DNA of 64,000 bases from Corythucha ciliata (lineage: Eukaryota; Arthropoda; Insecta; Hemiptera; Tingidae): assembly GCA_038030265.1 (NCBI GenBank), contig CM075941.1, positions 5,394,001-5,458,000 of the forward strand, written 5' to 3'. The notes beneath the pieces are model-generated. The model was not told the origin of the DNA, ran no database searches, and worked only from the letters and a program-made list of their open reading frames with translations. This document shows positions 43,101 to 50,700 of this stretch, piece after piece (the first letter of the stretch is position 1; every line of letters begins with the position of its first letter). Made by a program: the position numbers and the translations under genes.

Positions 43101-45073
43101 CGCTAATTTGCGGGTAAAGTCCAAAAATCGATGTCCAGATTCAAGACTCGGCTGGCTGGGTGGAATGACGACTAAAATGTGAAATTACCCCCCTCCCCTC
43201 ACCATTACGAGATTTCAATCTGATCCCCAACCCCCAAGACAAATTCCTACCTACGCCACTGTTTCGAGATCGTCTTCCCTCAAAGTTTCAATTATTTAAT
43301 TAACAGAACCGGTTTTCGGTTTGGCAAACCATCATCAGTGTTCCGTCCTATACGAAAGATCAATAGTCAACATCAACTAAAATTAATTGAAAAGAAAAAT
43401 AATAATAGGTTTAGAGATAAATAGTTGATAATAAATTAGTTAATAAATAATTAAGCTAATAATGAACTCACAATAAAATGGTCAGTCCTCAGGATTACTG
43501 AGTTGGTCAAGAGTTATTATCAAATATTTATCTCCAAACCTATTATAATTTTTATTTTTAAATAATTTTAGTTGATGTTGACTATTGATCTTTCGTATAG
43601 GACGGAACACTGATGATGGTTTGCAAAACCGAAAACCGGTTCTGTTAATCAAATAATTAAAACTTTGTGGGAAGACGATCTCGAAAAATAACTCATAGAG
43701 GAACCCCACGATCTCAACCCTTCCAACTTTCGTAGCCTAGTGTCAATTCACCCCAAAAACAAGTATAAATGCTCAACAGCATCGCATGAACTGGGAGGAA
43801 AACGTGATAATTGAACCGTTACAAATATTACGCTGAGATGGCAACACCCGGATAGGCGAAATGAACAATGATTAGAGGTGGTTAAGAAGGGTTGTGGTTC
43901 AAAGGTATGTGGGTGTTTGCTGGGAGGGACACCACTTGACTGATTGGGCGGCGAGAGCGGGGTGTAATTTATAATTAACAGCCCGTTGTTTCGGATATTG
44001 ATTTCTACCTTAAACTCTTGTTTGTTCGTTGATTCAACAGTGCGTTGTCAGCATGTGTTACGGGAGAAAGAAAAATCAGGGGAAAATGTGTAAATGCATC
44101 AGAGTGATGAGAGACGAATATTCCCCTCCCCCCTACCAATGGAGGCTTTCTTCATTGTTCAATAGACGATGACTATTTCGCCCCCACGTAATTTTCCGAA
44201 TTGCGGAAAAAGAGAGAACGTTGAATAGAGGAGTTCCCGCAGGGGGGAAAAAAACTGAAAAAGAGGGAAGATGTATGCTGCGCGTATAGCCCTCTTTTGT
44301 ACTTTTCATCACTTTTTTTGCCCTTGCCACCCTCTTCAAATAGAAATATTATGTACTGCTGTTTTCACCCTTCCCAACATCGAACAGTTCAAACAATGAA
44401 AAAAATTAAGAAATCTGAATTTTCATTATTCCTCTAGAGCTGAAAAAGGTCAAACTCGGGGAAATAAAAGCGAATAACAATAACGAAAAAAGGTCGCCTT
44501 ATAAGAGGAACTTTCTTTAATTGCATTAAAGGCTAAAGCTTAAGCGATTAGCTCCATTTAGATAGAACTCGGAATTAGTGGAAACAATCAACTTTCAATC
44601 CTTGAAAGGAGGAATTCGTGATTAACTAATTTTTTTTTAGGCTGAGCAAGGACCGTATTTTTCTATTTAAAGAAGATGAGCTATACGTTTTAAAACGGGT
44701 TTTTTCAAAGGATGACGTCTGGTAGGGGACGTGTTCGTATGGAAGTCAATTAGTGCAATTCATTTTTGTAATGTACTCCCTTATAGATAGTTGTTGATTA
44801 AGCCATTAAAATACTAACGTGTTATTAATGAAAATGCATTAAAAAGAATTCCATATATGGGTGCTAATAAATGTAACATAAATTCTTCCATATTTTACCT
44901 GTTCGACATTCTGATTTCTGTTGTCCTCTTTCGACTGGAGGTCTAAAATGGTAAACTGCGGCGACACTAGACGATTGTCGTGAAGTACAGGCGATGACGT
45001 GAGACTTCGAACGCCAGTTTTCGTGTCTTCACGGCCCAGGCCGTCCATATATGGCTCGAGGAAGGCATCCCCT
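22028..45073 (-). CDS. spri: Sprint/RIN Ras-effector and Rab5 GEF (19 exons, 5' partial)
   Basis: Exons (high to low): 44899-45073, 37541-37726, 37278-37465, 36959-37209, 36755-36889, 36300-36425, 29141-29316, 28780-29064, 28498-28719, 28234-28422, 27963-28143, 27475-27884, 27247-27382, 23312-23583, 23038-23229, 22851-22982, 22520-22777, 22232-22430, 22028-22161. Phases agree throughout and give 1281 residues plus stop. Domains: SH2 about 87-190, Ser/Pro-rich linker 220-700 with PPPPPP at 375-380, RIN homology region about 842-977, VPS9 about 978-1171, Ras-association about 1178-1265. RIN proteins bind active Ras through the RA domain and activate Rab5-type GTPases through VPS9 on early endosomes; SH2 binds phosphotyrosine proteins. 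The part seen is longer than human RIN1-3 (about 780-990), fitting the long insect sprint linker. The true start probably lies further upstream. Confidence 0.92.
22232..22430 (-). CDS. spri: sprint exon 18, Ras-association domain
   Basis: Residues 1172-1237. FRSILKIVVPDERNGSI, then TKDVCKIIAHKVRITNPQDY and ALYQLVDGEG form the ubiquitin-like RA fold. Donor GAAG|GTACGC abuts a G-run in the intron. Confidence 0.93.
22520..22777 (-). CDS. spri: sprint exon 17, VPS9 catalytic half
   Basis: Residues 1086-1171. GADDFLPLFVWVLVQSGM carries the VPS9 Asp that contacts the Rab P-loop region in this family, and SGEGGYYLTTLSSAV the conserved Tyr-Thr helix. Exon ends CAC|GTAAGA. Confidence 0.94.
22851..22982 (-). 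CDS. spri: sprint exon 16, VPS9 domain
   Basis: Residues 1042-1085. PPCDEAMEEICGYLQKLQ and SPLEKLENLLASIATIFNN match the helices leading into the VPS9 core. Confidence 0.93.
23038..23229 (-). CDS. spri: sprint exon 15, start of VPS9/helical bundle
   Basis: Residues 978-1041. FLNLDAILEGVMHKLVVRPL and YIDSGAIHLLADNI are typical of the RIN helical-bundle to VPS9 region. Phase 0 at both ends; donor AGG|GTTAGT. Confidence 0.93.
23312..23583 (-). CDS. spri: sprint exon 14, RIN homology region
   Basis: Completes a split Cys codon (887) and encodes 888-977: APRLAALQKTRESGGTGATI, then TIDNFISCTRES and VMRNMRQFMTGMKNYLVTHG, strongly conserved in RIN proteins. It joins exon 13 across a 3.7-kb intron in matching phase 1. 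Confidence 0.94.
23584..27246 (-). other. sprint intron 13 (3.7 kb)
   Basis: No transposon coding sequence is recognisable. It contains several G/C runs (near 23,951, 24,257 and 24,840) and small open frames, the longest at 24,780-25,169 (minus), without family resemblance. Confidence 0.6.
27247..27382 (-). CDS. spri: sprint exon 13, start of RIN homology region
   Basis: Residues 842-886. IFSEPWDSSRWETLL, then VRSKSFKERLDPFL, matches a conserved RIN block. It lacks an ATG and is too short to stand out as an ORF; acceptor CTTTTTTAG and donor CTAT|GTAAGT bound it. Confidence 0.9.
27475..27884 (-). CDS. spri: sprint exon 12, linker
   Basis: Residues 706-841, the largest exon. Acidic, Ser/Pro-rich start (EEDPSSEHEEPVTPQENYP), then TVTIQEMIAKRFDLNQ and a Ser/Asn/Gly-rich tail (SGSRNDPANKSDSSGNSGS). 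Phases 1 to 0. Confidence 0.88.
27963..28143 (-). CDS. spri: sprint exon 11, linker
   Basis: Residues 645-704. EELTLTGLSSSVDNLVG followed by basic GKPKVSKRPQSKG. Follows a T14-AG acceptor; phase 0 in, phase 1 out. Confidence 0.88.
28234..28422 (-). CDS. spri: sprint exon 10, linker with SPFYCEPADAI motif
   Basis: Residues 582-644. SSPFYCEPADAIKAAG resembles the conserved SPFYxEPADA motif of RIN linkers; it continues basic and His/Asn-rich and ends HGVLERIDSK before GTACGT. No ATG-initiated ORF covers it. Confidence 0.88.
28498..28719 (-). CDS. spri: sprint exon 9, proline-rich linker
   Basis: Residues 508-581. VSDYEDIWGPEAMS, then PPCPAPRPSLAS and PQTPPPQPPATPVEC, potential SH3 or WW ligands. 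YEDIWGPE contains a candidate phosphotyrosine. Confidence 0.88.
28780..29064 (-). CDS. spri: sprint exon 8, Ser-rich linker
   Basis: Residues 413-507. GSMCDSESLPSIASA, then repeated LSPVS motifs (SQVLSPVSSEPRSGILSPVS) and a basic patch RRSKRHKES: likely phosphorylated, disordered sequence. Phase 0 at both ends. Confidence 0.88.
29141..29316 (-). CDS. spri: sprint exon 7, PPPPPP motif
   Basis: Residues 355-412. AKTPPPPPPRWSKPG is a classic SH3/EVH1-type ligand, as in RIN1 and RIN3; the rest is Thr/Ser-rich. It follows the 7-kb intron 6. Confidence 0.88.
30545..31530 (+). repeat. Satellite-like degenerate repeats, family A (interrupted)
   Basis: Units such as ATCGCTCATTGCGGCTAAAAT and AACGCTAACTCACGGCTATAA recur before and after the non-LTR fragment at 30,887-31,306. 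The same unit type reappears at 41.5 kb. Confidence 0.6.
30887..31306 (-). mobile_element. 5'-truncated non-LTR element (RNase H tail end)
   Basis: A 420-bp insertion flanked by an 11-bp direct repeat AAAAACGTGTT (30,876-30,886 and 31,307-31,317), with a poly-A tail on the minus strand (T-run after 30,886). The minus-strand frame reads LLGLTRVKLRRIVGMYTGHY, ALNRHLSIIGAV, DCERCGEAEETAEHVVCEC: the C-terminal RNase H and CCHC-like tail found in R1/I/Jockey-group non-LTR elements. Only the 3' end was copied. The apparent start of this 118-codon frame is host satellite sequence beyond the duplication. Confidence 0.85.
31597..32853 (+). pseudogene. Ulp1-type cysteine protease with PHD finger, transposon-like
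   Basis: Three plus-strand frames line up in order. 31,597-32,241: TERGSNAIVENWFGVIKNTI and RFLRKTRSWTLGLAKE, a pattern seen in transposon-encoded proteins of invertebrates, then Lys-rich and ESLWLNNAIIDVFL, typical of the start of a C48 peptidase domain. 32,166-32,381: GSHWCLAIADF with the catalytic His; the usual Asp position reads IYFRQSS, so the Asp seems lost. After another shift 32,467-32,853: QQDSYNCGIFLLAYA with the Gln and catalytic Cys, then a C4HC3 PHD finger (CSVC ... CDLCNKELHLSC ... CLLC) and a basic RSRSR tail. C48 proteases occur in KDZ/Zisupton and other DNA transposons; which one this is I cannot tell. Two frame breaks make it a relic unless they are sequencing errors. Confidence 0.7.
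33273..33863 (+). pseudogene. Penelope-like reverse transcriptase, C-terminal part
   Basis: 196 codons: MGSPLSPL (motif 5 start), TRYVDDTLVIW (catalytic YVDD), GKLNFLDLTLQR and ITYSIYRKPTATDIVI, HPRHKMAAFRDLAHRL, all diagnostic for Penelope RTs. The N-terminal RT motifs are absent through truncation. The frame fails near 33,863 before the endonuclease. Confidence 0.87.
33905..34168 (+). pseudogene. Penelope-like GIY-YIG endonuclease
   Basis: 87 codons reading DIVDRSGVYRLMCGGCQATY followed by IGRTVRKFKKHWKEHL: the GVY...YIG pair with the following Arg, and a conserved His/Glu region. The frame then runs through a G10 run (34,126-34,136), after which the usual tail is out of frame; the homopolymer may be the cause. 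Confidence 0.85.
34478..34520 (+). ncRNA. Hammerhead-like fold in Penelope 3' region (degenerate)
   Basis: Stem I GTGT/ACAC encloses CCGAAGATGGTC, a GGTC/GACC stem II, GAA, and the self-complementary ACCATGGT followed by C. This is the hammerhead arrangement with a palindromic stem III, as in dimeric ribozymes reported from Penelope elements. The invariant U4 is C here and an extra U follows A9, so activity is unlikely. The fold is inferred by eye. Confidence 0.35.
34570..35050 (+). repeat. Satellite-like degenerate repeats, family D
   Basis: Units of 35-50 bp contain AGTTTGGCCATTTTTGG(G)GCGC and CACAAATGGTC with many substitutions. Distinct from A-C. Confidence 0.5.
35392..35763 (+). CDS. 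Unidentified ORF in intron 6
   Basis: 123 codons starting MSFLPHNAAKIGGATGRIVY, with a mid segment NDILLSCKNIFVYRRRTVLF and a tail SLVTASGDWGNVYFGYRNYN. Composition is protein-like but no family is recognised. It overlaps another frame and may be a fragment of an unknown mobile element. Confidence 0.2.
   Translation: MSFLPHNAAKIGGATGRIVYCNGMATFSHPRDFSVENDILLSCKNIFVYRRRTVLFSDLTMFYRQPIQTRPEKLIILPRNVNILLPSSQNSLVTASGDWGNVYFGYRNYNTALSQIIRPYEAA
36300..36425 (-). CDS. spri: sprint exon 6, linker
   Basis: Residues 313-353: RGSPKSCDSPPVGHTSLPPV, RAPRPTPPNTLNL. Proline-rich; donor TCAA|GTAAGT, acceptor GCACGCAG. No ATG-initiated frame covers it. Confidence 0.87.
36755..36889 (-). CDS. spri: sprint exon 5, linker
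   Basis: Residues 268-311: NNTNLAGRSPTGEPDSIVL and PLSDQAQPASLLSTFKGSDP. Phase 1 on both sides; acceptor TTAATTCAG, donor CAACAG|GTAAAC. Confidence 0.86.
36959..37209 (-). CDS. spri: sprint exon 4, end of SH2
   Basis: Completes Cys183 and encodes 184-266: DELPVQLTLPRAVREAKNRQ and QLSSLALLGQEFWR, the segment right after the SH2 core in RIN proteins, then a Ser-rich start of the linker (STTTGGLNSSLPSSQASS). A possible internal donor (GAG|GTATCC) was not used because the frame stays open through it. Confidence 0.92.
37278..37465 (-). CDS. spri: sprint exon 3, SH2 core
   Basis: Residues 121-182. NFVVRQSS carries the phosphotyrosine-binding Arg (R125, beta-B5), followed by MAISVRLPIGKGPYIEHYLI and FSSIPALIAHYAQC. 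Typical SH2 with an intact Arg. Confidence 0.94.
37541..37726 (-). CDS. spri: sprint exon 2, start of SH2
   Basis: Residues 59-120: acidic/Ser lead (GDHDSGDDSSRGSSNFEEE), then IGLMERLIRSHPVWFLPG and GGAFHLLQGKEEG, the alpha-A helix and first strands of the RIN SH2. Phase 0 at both ends. Confidence 0.93.
38080..38660 (+). repeat. Satellite-like degenerate repeats, family B
   Basis: Units such as AGCCAAATCCGTGAAATTG, CAAATCCGCGAAATTTGG and AGCCCCGCGAAATAGCC at about 30-45 bp spacing. Overlapping open frames on both strands are repeat artefacts. Confidence 0.6.
38756..38901. mobile_element. Palindromic MITE-like element, copy 2
   Basis: TAGCGTTTCC at the left and GGAAGCGCTA at the right; inner arms ATTCATATCCACTCGTCTTC and GAGGACGGGTGGAAATGAA. 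Homologous along its length to copy 1 but more diverged; it too sits within satellite-like repeats. Confidence 0.75.
39000..39240 (+). repeat. Family B satellite-like patch
   Basis: Further CCGCGAAAATTGGG / CCACCAGATTGG / CCCGCGGAATTTT units after the palindromic element. Confidence 0.5.
39241..41485. other. Unique intronic sequence, no gene recognised
   Basis: Holds a perfect 18-bp palindrome at 39,817-39,834 with AAACCGGTTT at its centre, several short open frames without resemblance, and at 41,204-41,476 (minus) a 90-codon frame (TRIFMRISHIEKDSSRSKIL ...) that looks protein-like but is not recognised. C runs lie near 40,999 and 41,455. Confidence 0.4.
41490..43110 (+). repeat. Satellite-like degenerate repeats, family A, largest array
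   Basis: Dozens of units of the type GCTAATTCGC(G/T)G(C/G)TAAAATTGAGAAAA at about 30 bp. Within it, roughly 42,270-42,530 and 42,655-42,920 are near-identical higher-order copies sharing CGCCGCTACAATTTTAAAAA, GGATTCTGAAGGCAACTTT and CATTGCGTTAGGTGAACC-like landmarks. Confidence 0.7.
43302..43342 (-). ncRNA. Hammerhead-like fold, left arm
   Basis: Minus strand: AACA, CTGATGA, a GGTTT/AAACC stem II, GAA, the palindrome AACCGGTT, C, TGTT. The core CTGATGA...GAA and cleavage-site C are intact; a single extra U after A9 departs from the consensus. Stem I is only 4 bp and stem III self-complementary, so it could act only as a dimer. Inferred by eye. Confidence 0.4.
43606..43645 (+). ncRNA. Hammerhead-like fold, right arm
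   Basis: The same arrangement on the plus strand: AACA-CTGATGA, stem II GGTTT/AAACC with a short loop, GAA, AACCGGTT, C, TGTT. It differs from the left arm within the stem II loop (GCA versus GCC), so the loop tolerates change while the paired bases are kept. Confidence 0.4.
43690..44898. other. No gene seen
   Basis: Unique AT-rich intronic sequence with short open frames only. Confidence 0.5.
44899..45073 (-). CDS. spri: sprint exon 1 of the visible set
   Basis: Residues 1-58 of the visible part: GDAFLEPYMDGLGREDTKTG and SLTSSPVLHDNRLVSP, ending NQNVEQ before CAG|GTAAAA. The 3' end is phase 0, as exon 2 requires. Upstream the sequence reads CATTTTACAG|A, a good acceptor, but the frame also extends to an ATG at 45,093, so this could instead be a first exon. 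The link to exon 2 across 7.2 kb rests on phase and coding character. Confidence 0.65.
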
Positions 45074-46210
45074 CTGTAAAATGACGGAGACACAAATTAT
45101 TGACTTCGTGTAACTTTAAGGGGTAGGCGATCTTTTAAGCAAGCTTTATCGATTTGAAAAATTTCCAAAGCCCTCTCATAAGAGCATCAAAAAGGACTAA
45201 GCACAAAAAAAAAAGTTTAATGACTTTGACTAAGAAACGATGCATTGCGATGGATCCTCACTCCCTCCATAGTGCTACACTTTGAAAGGGATCTCGCAAA
45301 GTAAGAAAGAGAGAGCGCGAATGAGTTGACTGCAAGCGATGCTTTGGAAAGCCCTGAGGGCTCTTGAAGTCCCCTAGGGGTTAATCCCGCAGGGAATAGA
45401 AAATACGAGATGGAAAATGGGGTGAGAGGGGGGGGGGACTCGCAGCATTGCCATCACACACTATGTGATGACTTAGGGTGGTATTTTGTTTCCTCTCGAC
45501 ACTCTTCGCCATACTCCAATTCCTAACCCTTTCTCTTTTCTTATCAGTGAAGAAAAAGAGGACCATTCTAAATATTTAGCGTGAAAGAGGGTCAGGTGGG
45601 AGGGGGAGCAGGGTTTTAAAGATGTTTATTTTGTGTGTTGAGTCACACATAGAAGATATTTGCCTAGGGGAAGGAAGGTAGAGAAAACAGCAATTAACAT
45701 GGAAGAGTTTACAGGAAGTTCACTACCGCATTTTACTACAAAGTGAAAACAACATTAAATTTTGTTGTTGTTATTTTTTTGTTCAACTTGGTGGCGAGAA
45801 TGAAAAAAGGTGGTTCTTTGTCAAGCAGGTTTGCCTTACCACCTTCCCATGTAGGGGAAAGAATATGACTAAGTGAAAGTATTAAAAAAAAGTCTTTCCG
45901 CGTTTATTGAAACTGTCTTTGCCCCCTCTTGACAATTTTTATGGTGTAATGTTAGTACAGTTTCGCTACAATGATTAGTAGTTGAACGAGGGGAGGAGGG
46001 GGACACACAAAGGCCGAGGAACTTAACAATTTTACTTTCTCTTAATAGGAGTAGAAGACCATTTTATCGTTTACTCAGTAGTTAACTTTCTTCGCTTCAT
46101 AATAACTCTTACTTCGCTGATACTTAATGAGTTCCCTGCAATGGCCGAACTACAGCAATCAGGGCCCCGGAGCGGAAATCTCTATGAGGCCCCTTATTCA
46201 CTAAAGGTAG
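45074..46210. other. Upstream intron or 5' flank, no exon recognised
   Basis: Contains G9-G10 and A-runs and unique AT-rich sequence. No further sprint exon could be recognised. Confidence 0.4.
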
Positions 46211-47000
46211 GGGTGAAATGACCATTTATGGGCCGTATTCTTCGCCAGGGCCAGGCTTCGTTAGCGAGATCATCCGCGTCCCTGGCTTATTTAGTAAGTC
46301 ATGTCGTGTCAAGATCGTTGGGTTGGAGACCGCAGGTTAACCCGCTTATTGCGTTAATTGGCGTTTTTCATAAATTGGCGAATTTGAGCATTTATAAACT
46401 TCTATTCGCGACCAATTCAAAGTTTTCTCTCCAATTTTATCCACGAATTAGGTTTTTATCAATTTCAGTCACGAAGTAGGCTCAAGAATCGCGCGAATTG
46501 GTGTTTACCCAATTTGTTCTCAATTTTCATTGCCGCGAATTGCAGCGTATCATCACAATTTAAACGATAGAGGCGATAGAGTTTGAAACAGCCGTATACA
46601 CTCGATATTGGCTATAGGGACACAGTCCTGCAAAATTGCCTTTTCGAGTGAGTAAAACCCGCGAAATTGGGTTCCGTGAGATCGAAATACGACAAATGTT
46701 GGGTGTAGAAAGGGTGAAACCCCCAAATTTATTTATAAAGCGCCATATATATCTCTGTAATTTGGGTTCAAAGTGGTGAAAACTGCAATTTTAAGCCATC
46801 GATGTAGACAAGACCATAAGACGGAAAAAGATGGATGGAGGAAGGTCATTTAGGTGCCTCGGGAACCAATAGTGTCGTCTACGGTGAATGTGGGATTTAT
46901 GAGAGATCCAAATCCGCGAAATTTGGGATTTGAACGTTTACTAATAATCTTACGAAAGATTTGTAAAGTGCCAAATGGGCGATATTTGGATTTGGCGGGG
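46211..47000 (+). repeat. Mixed satellite-like patches (families A and B)
   Basis: 46,340-46,560 has GAATTGGCG/TTTTTCATAAATTGGCG-type units; 46,620-47,000 has CCCGCGAAATTGGGTT and CCGCGAAATTTGGGATT units. A lone GGGCCGTATTC at 46,218 matches the terminus of the element at 55,394. Confidence 0.5.
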
Positions 47001-47645
47001 TGACAGAGCTTTCAGGCCACACTCTTGCTCTACCTCTCCAAGTTTCCGGTCTGAATGCGCCATTCTATGGTGACCGATTTTGCATATAACTCGCCGTTTA
47101 TCTAATAAAACTGCGCTCTGCCACATATACGCCCGGAAAATTAGCCTAGAAACAAAGGTAACTTCACGAAGACGCTATATGTAGACATTTGGTGATGAAT
47201 TTGGATTTTTGGCCTTAAAATTATAATTTTGCACATGTAGACATAATTGACTCGAAACACGATATTTGCTGAATGATTTGGGGGGAGGGAGGTAGAATCT
47301 GAACTGTTCAAATTCGTGCTCTCCCCAATGGCGCCTGACTTCCGCCGGCCCTCTACACAACAATGTATATTTTATGTGAAAGCCATAGGTTCCGAATCTT
47401 ACAACTAATTCGAGACATCGTCTGAGCGAAATTCTGCCTCCAAAACTCGCTTTTCATAATTCGTTTGTCGTCCAGCAAGCTGCACCGAAAGTACTGACCT
47501 TTCATCGTATTTTTCGCGTTATTTCACATGATAACCCACGAGGTTACAAAATCTCGTGCTGTTCGGAGTAGTCCAGGACTGACAAACGAACGGAGCTCAG
47601 GTTATTTGTGTCTCTATGACAGCTTTTTCTATATTTGCACAAAAC

Positions 47646-47720
47646 TCTGCCCTGGGGCAATTTATCCCACCCGTCCTTAGGAAGGAAGATGCGGGGAAAC
47701 GAACTGCCTCAGTGCAGAGC
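47646..47720. mobile_element. Palindromic MITE-like element, diverged copy 3
   Basis: CTCTGC...GGGCAATTTATCCCACCCGTCC and its inverse GGAAGATGCGGGGAAACGAA ... GCAGAG form a hairpin like the inner part of copies 1 and 2; the outer TAGCG ends are not visible. Confidence 0.45.
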
Positions 47721-50700
47721 GTATTTCTACGCTAACAACTGGAGAAGTGAGGGAACGGGGATGAAGGACGTTTATAACAAAAGCCGTGGCTGAGACTCTG
47801 AACGTGAACATTGTTGTTTTTCACATTCACGCTCAGAGGACAGATGACAGGATTTCCAAGAAAATGCCGTTTCTCGGCTCATTCTACCCATGGAGGACCC
47901 AATGACTGAATTTCAACTCTGGTGCTCAATTATCGTGCAAATACCTCGAAATTCTCCTCTTCTCGCAGTCCTAACCGTCAATCCACCAAAAGCACGCTCT
48001 AAAGTAAACTCCTTCCACGTAGCATGAGTCAACAACGCTATACATTGGCAGGGAAAGGGTGCCCTACTCAAAACAAAAAAGACCATCGATGATGGAAAAG
48101 GGGAATGGGTGGGTTAAGGGCGGACATTTCGGTCAATTAGGACCGGGGCCTCGTAGTCTTTCTCTGCAAGGGTTGTATGCTGGGAGGGGACGGTTCCAAG
48201 CCCTTCTATACCCCGCGTCCCCGACTATATTGTCCCTCTAAGGACTTGCGGATAAATGAAGGAGGTTTTGCTGAGAGGCGGAAGGGTTCCGCATGAATAA
48301 ATATCAGAAAAGGGGAAGAACGAGGGAGGTGAGGAAGGGATATTTAGGCACCTAGGCTCATAAGACCACGCCTAAATTAATTTTCGAGCCAGTTTTAAAT
48401 AATCACACAAAAGGGGCTCAAATTAAATACTCGTTTTTTGTTATTTCAATAAAAAAAAGGACAATCGAGCTGAAAATGAAAGGAAACAGGTAACTGTCGA
48501 TTTATTTACAGAACGAGGTGCTGTCCCGCCTTATTTAGCTTTAGAAATGGCCGTGGAAATAGTAGTCATTTCTGCTCAGTCTGATTTTCATTCGGGTGGC
48601 TATTCAATCTGTTCCTCCTCCGGAAATATCTCATTTTCTCGTCGAATGACCGTTCCCCCCCCCCCACTTTCCTCTTTGACTGATGTCTCGTGATGGTGGC
48701 CATTTTTCTGGAAATGAGTGATGATTGCCCATATTTCACGGCGAGCCGCACTCGTGACAATAATCGGTGTGATTTTTCGGACAGTTGTACAGGAGTACCC
48801 CGCAGTTGGAGATGTATAGAAACTGTATAACGGGTCGGGTCAGGGTTTTCGCCAGCCGTGACTCGAATAATTTCACTATCTAAATAATTACGTTCAACAT
48901 CCTCAGTGAAAAGGTATACTCAGAGTTGGGGGAGAAAGCTATTTAAATGAAGAAAATGTGTCGGTTTTTGTGGTAATCGAAGGAAAAAAGACTTCAATCT
49001 TTTGGGAAAGTATTTCGAGAGCTTATAATCAACATTCAACAACGCGTTAAAAACAATTATAACTCTTGATGGGATTGTGGTGGGGGCCCATGGGGTGGAA
49101 GGACGTTTATTCCTAAAAACAAAGTTTCACAGAAAAATGAGACATCATTTGGGACTGTCTCACCAAAAAAAAAAATCACCCCCCCCCCCTCCACAAGGGT
49201 TCATTCAACTCGAGGCAATAATTACTCTCTAAATAGTCACCAGCTACACTTTATAAATGTCGTAGTCGAGATAGTTCTGAAAACGCTTAGCGTTTCCTTC
49301 ACCACTGAATAGACCTAGTATAACGCAGATAAAAGGGTGATGATGAACGAAAGAGGAGGAAGGGATTTGGATGAGTCACACCCATACTTGGATAAAAGCC
49401 AGAATGTCATAGCAACACGCCGATTCATGAGATATTCATCTGCGGGACACCACGCTTACTTATTTTCTTATAAAAAAAAAACAGAAAAAGGAAAAAAAAT
49501 AGTTTTTTTGTATGTATAAACTTCTTTTCATGTATGCATGGAGCACTCGGAAGTCCGCAGGAAGACGTTAAATATTTACGGTGCTGTGATTTGGTGAAGG
49601 AGAGAAGAGATGCAATTTAATTATTCCTGCGTGCAAACCTCATTGATGTACAGAGGGAGGGGGGGGAGAGCTTCCTAATCCGCCTACCACCTTTTTTTCC
49701 GCACGAATTACAGCTTTGATCTCTTTTTCCGGTCCCTCTTTTTCCTTCAAAGATTCTTTGCACAATGTTCAGAAATCGAATGAAAAGCTTCTGCGCCTCT
49801 CGCCCTCCTTCTCGCTCCTCCAGCATCTCAAGTTCTCCTTTTTGAAAAGAGGCAAAAATGTTCTTCAAGGATGGCAATTTTATAAGAACCTTCGTAATTG
49901 GCGCTCTATTTAGTGGGGAAAATGTAACTTTTCAATAAGTACGAATTACGGAGTTTAATGAAGGCAGCAGCGCTGTATAGCGACTTTTGTGATGCCTTTG
50001 ATAGACTGGTGCTTCAAATTTTATTCGGGGAAAATGTGTTCATTCATAGAACGAGACCGCGGAGACGGAATATCATTTCCTCCCGGCAATTATGGAAAGT
50101 CGTGGAGTATCGCCTATAACCTTGAGAGATCTTCATTTTGTCTGTCATTGCAGAAAAATGATGAATCATTTCGATTCACAGAATTAAAAGCTAAAAAACA
50201 AAAAAGAGCATTCGTTTATTCTCTTTTCTTCGTCTAAAGAGGAAGCCGGGGCTATAAAAAAATTGAAGTATAAAGAAAAAAAAGGAACTAAATGGTCATT
50301 TACATTACACGCTCTCACTCACATAGCGCGCGTACATTTCCATATGGCCGACAGATGTGACCATGCCTTCTCCACCCCACCCCCCACCATCACCATCCCC
50401 ACACACTCACACCCACATAAAAGGCCCCCCCCCCAGCCGAGATAATCTTTTTTTAATTGAAAATTCCATCCAACACTGCATCGAAATGTTGAAATCCTTG
50501 CGCGTCGCGCACCTATCACACATTTCGCTACTGATGGGCGGAGGAGGAAGCGCACTGTTGCATCACCTTTTCTACGGCCTAAATGCGTGTGAAAGTCGGT
50601 ATGCTTTTTTTTTTTTTTAAAAGGTCTCGTTTCCTACGAGCGTAAAGTCAACTTTAAATAATAATAATGAAAGTTTCGAATACAAATCGAATAAATGCCG

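Larger units (their letters stand above)
43262..43686. mobile_element. Long inverted-repeat element with hammerhead-like motifs
   Basis: Left arm (43,262-43,433) and right arm (43,514-43,686) are inverted copies of about 172 bp at high identity, separated by an 80-bp AT-rich spacer. Outer ends are TTTCGAGATCGTCTTCC and its complement. Each arm has AACCGGTT next to CTGATGATGGTTTGC. The same ATGATGG/ACCGAAA pattern occurs near the 3' end of the Penelope element at 34.5 kb, which suggests inverted Penelope terminal repeats rather than a DNA transposon. No coding capacity. Confidence 0.7.
37727..44898 (-). other. sprint intron 1 of the visible set (7.2 kb)
   Basis: Filled with family B repeats (38.1-39.2 kb), palindromic element copy 2 (38,756-38,901), family A repeats (41.5-43.1 kb) with an internal duplication, and the inverted-repeat element at 43,262-43,686. 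39.4-41.5 and 43.7-44.9 kb look unique. Confidence 0.75.

Noticed and set aside
41490..43110. Regularly spaced repeats resembling a CRISPR array
   Set aside because: Units are degenerate and directly abutting without unique spacers, and the window is clearly eukaryotic.
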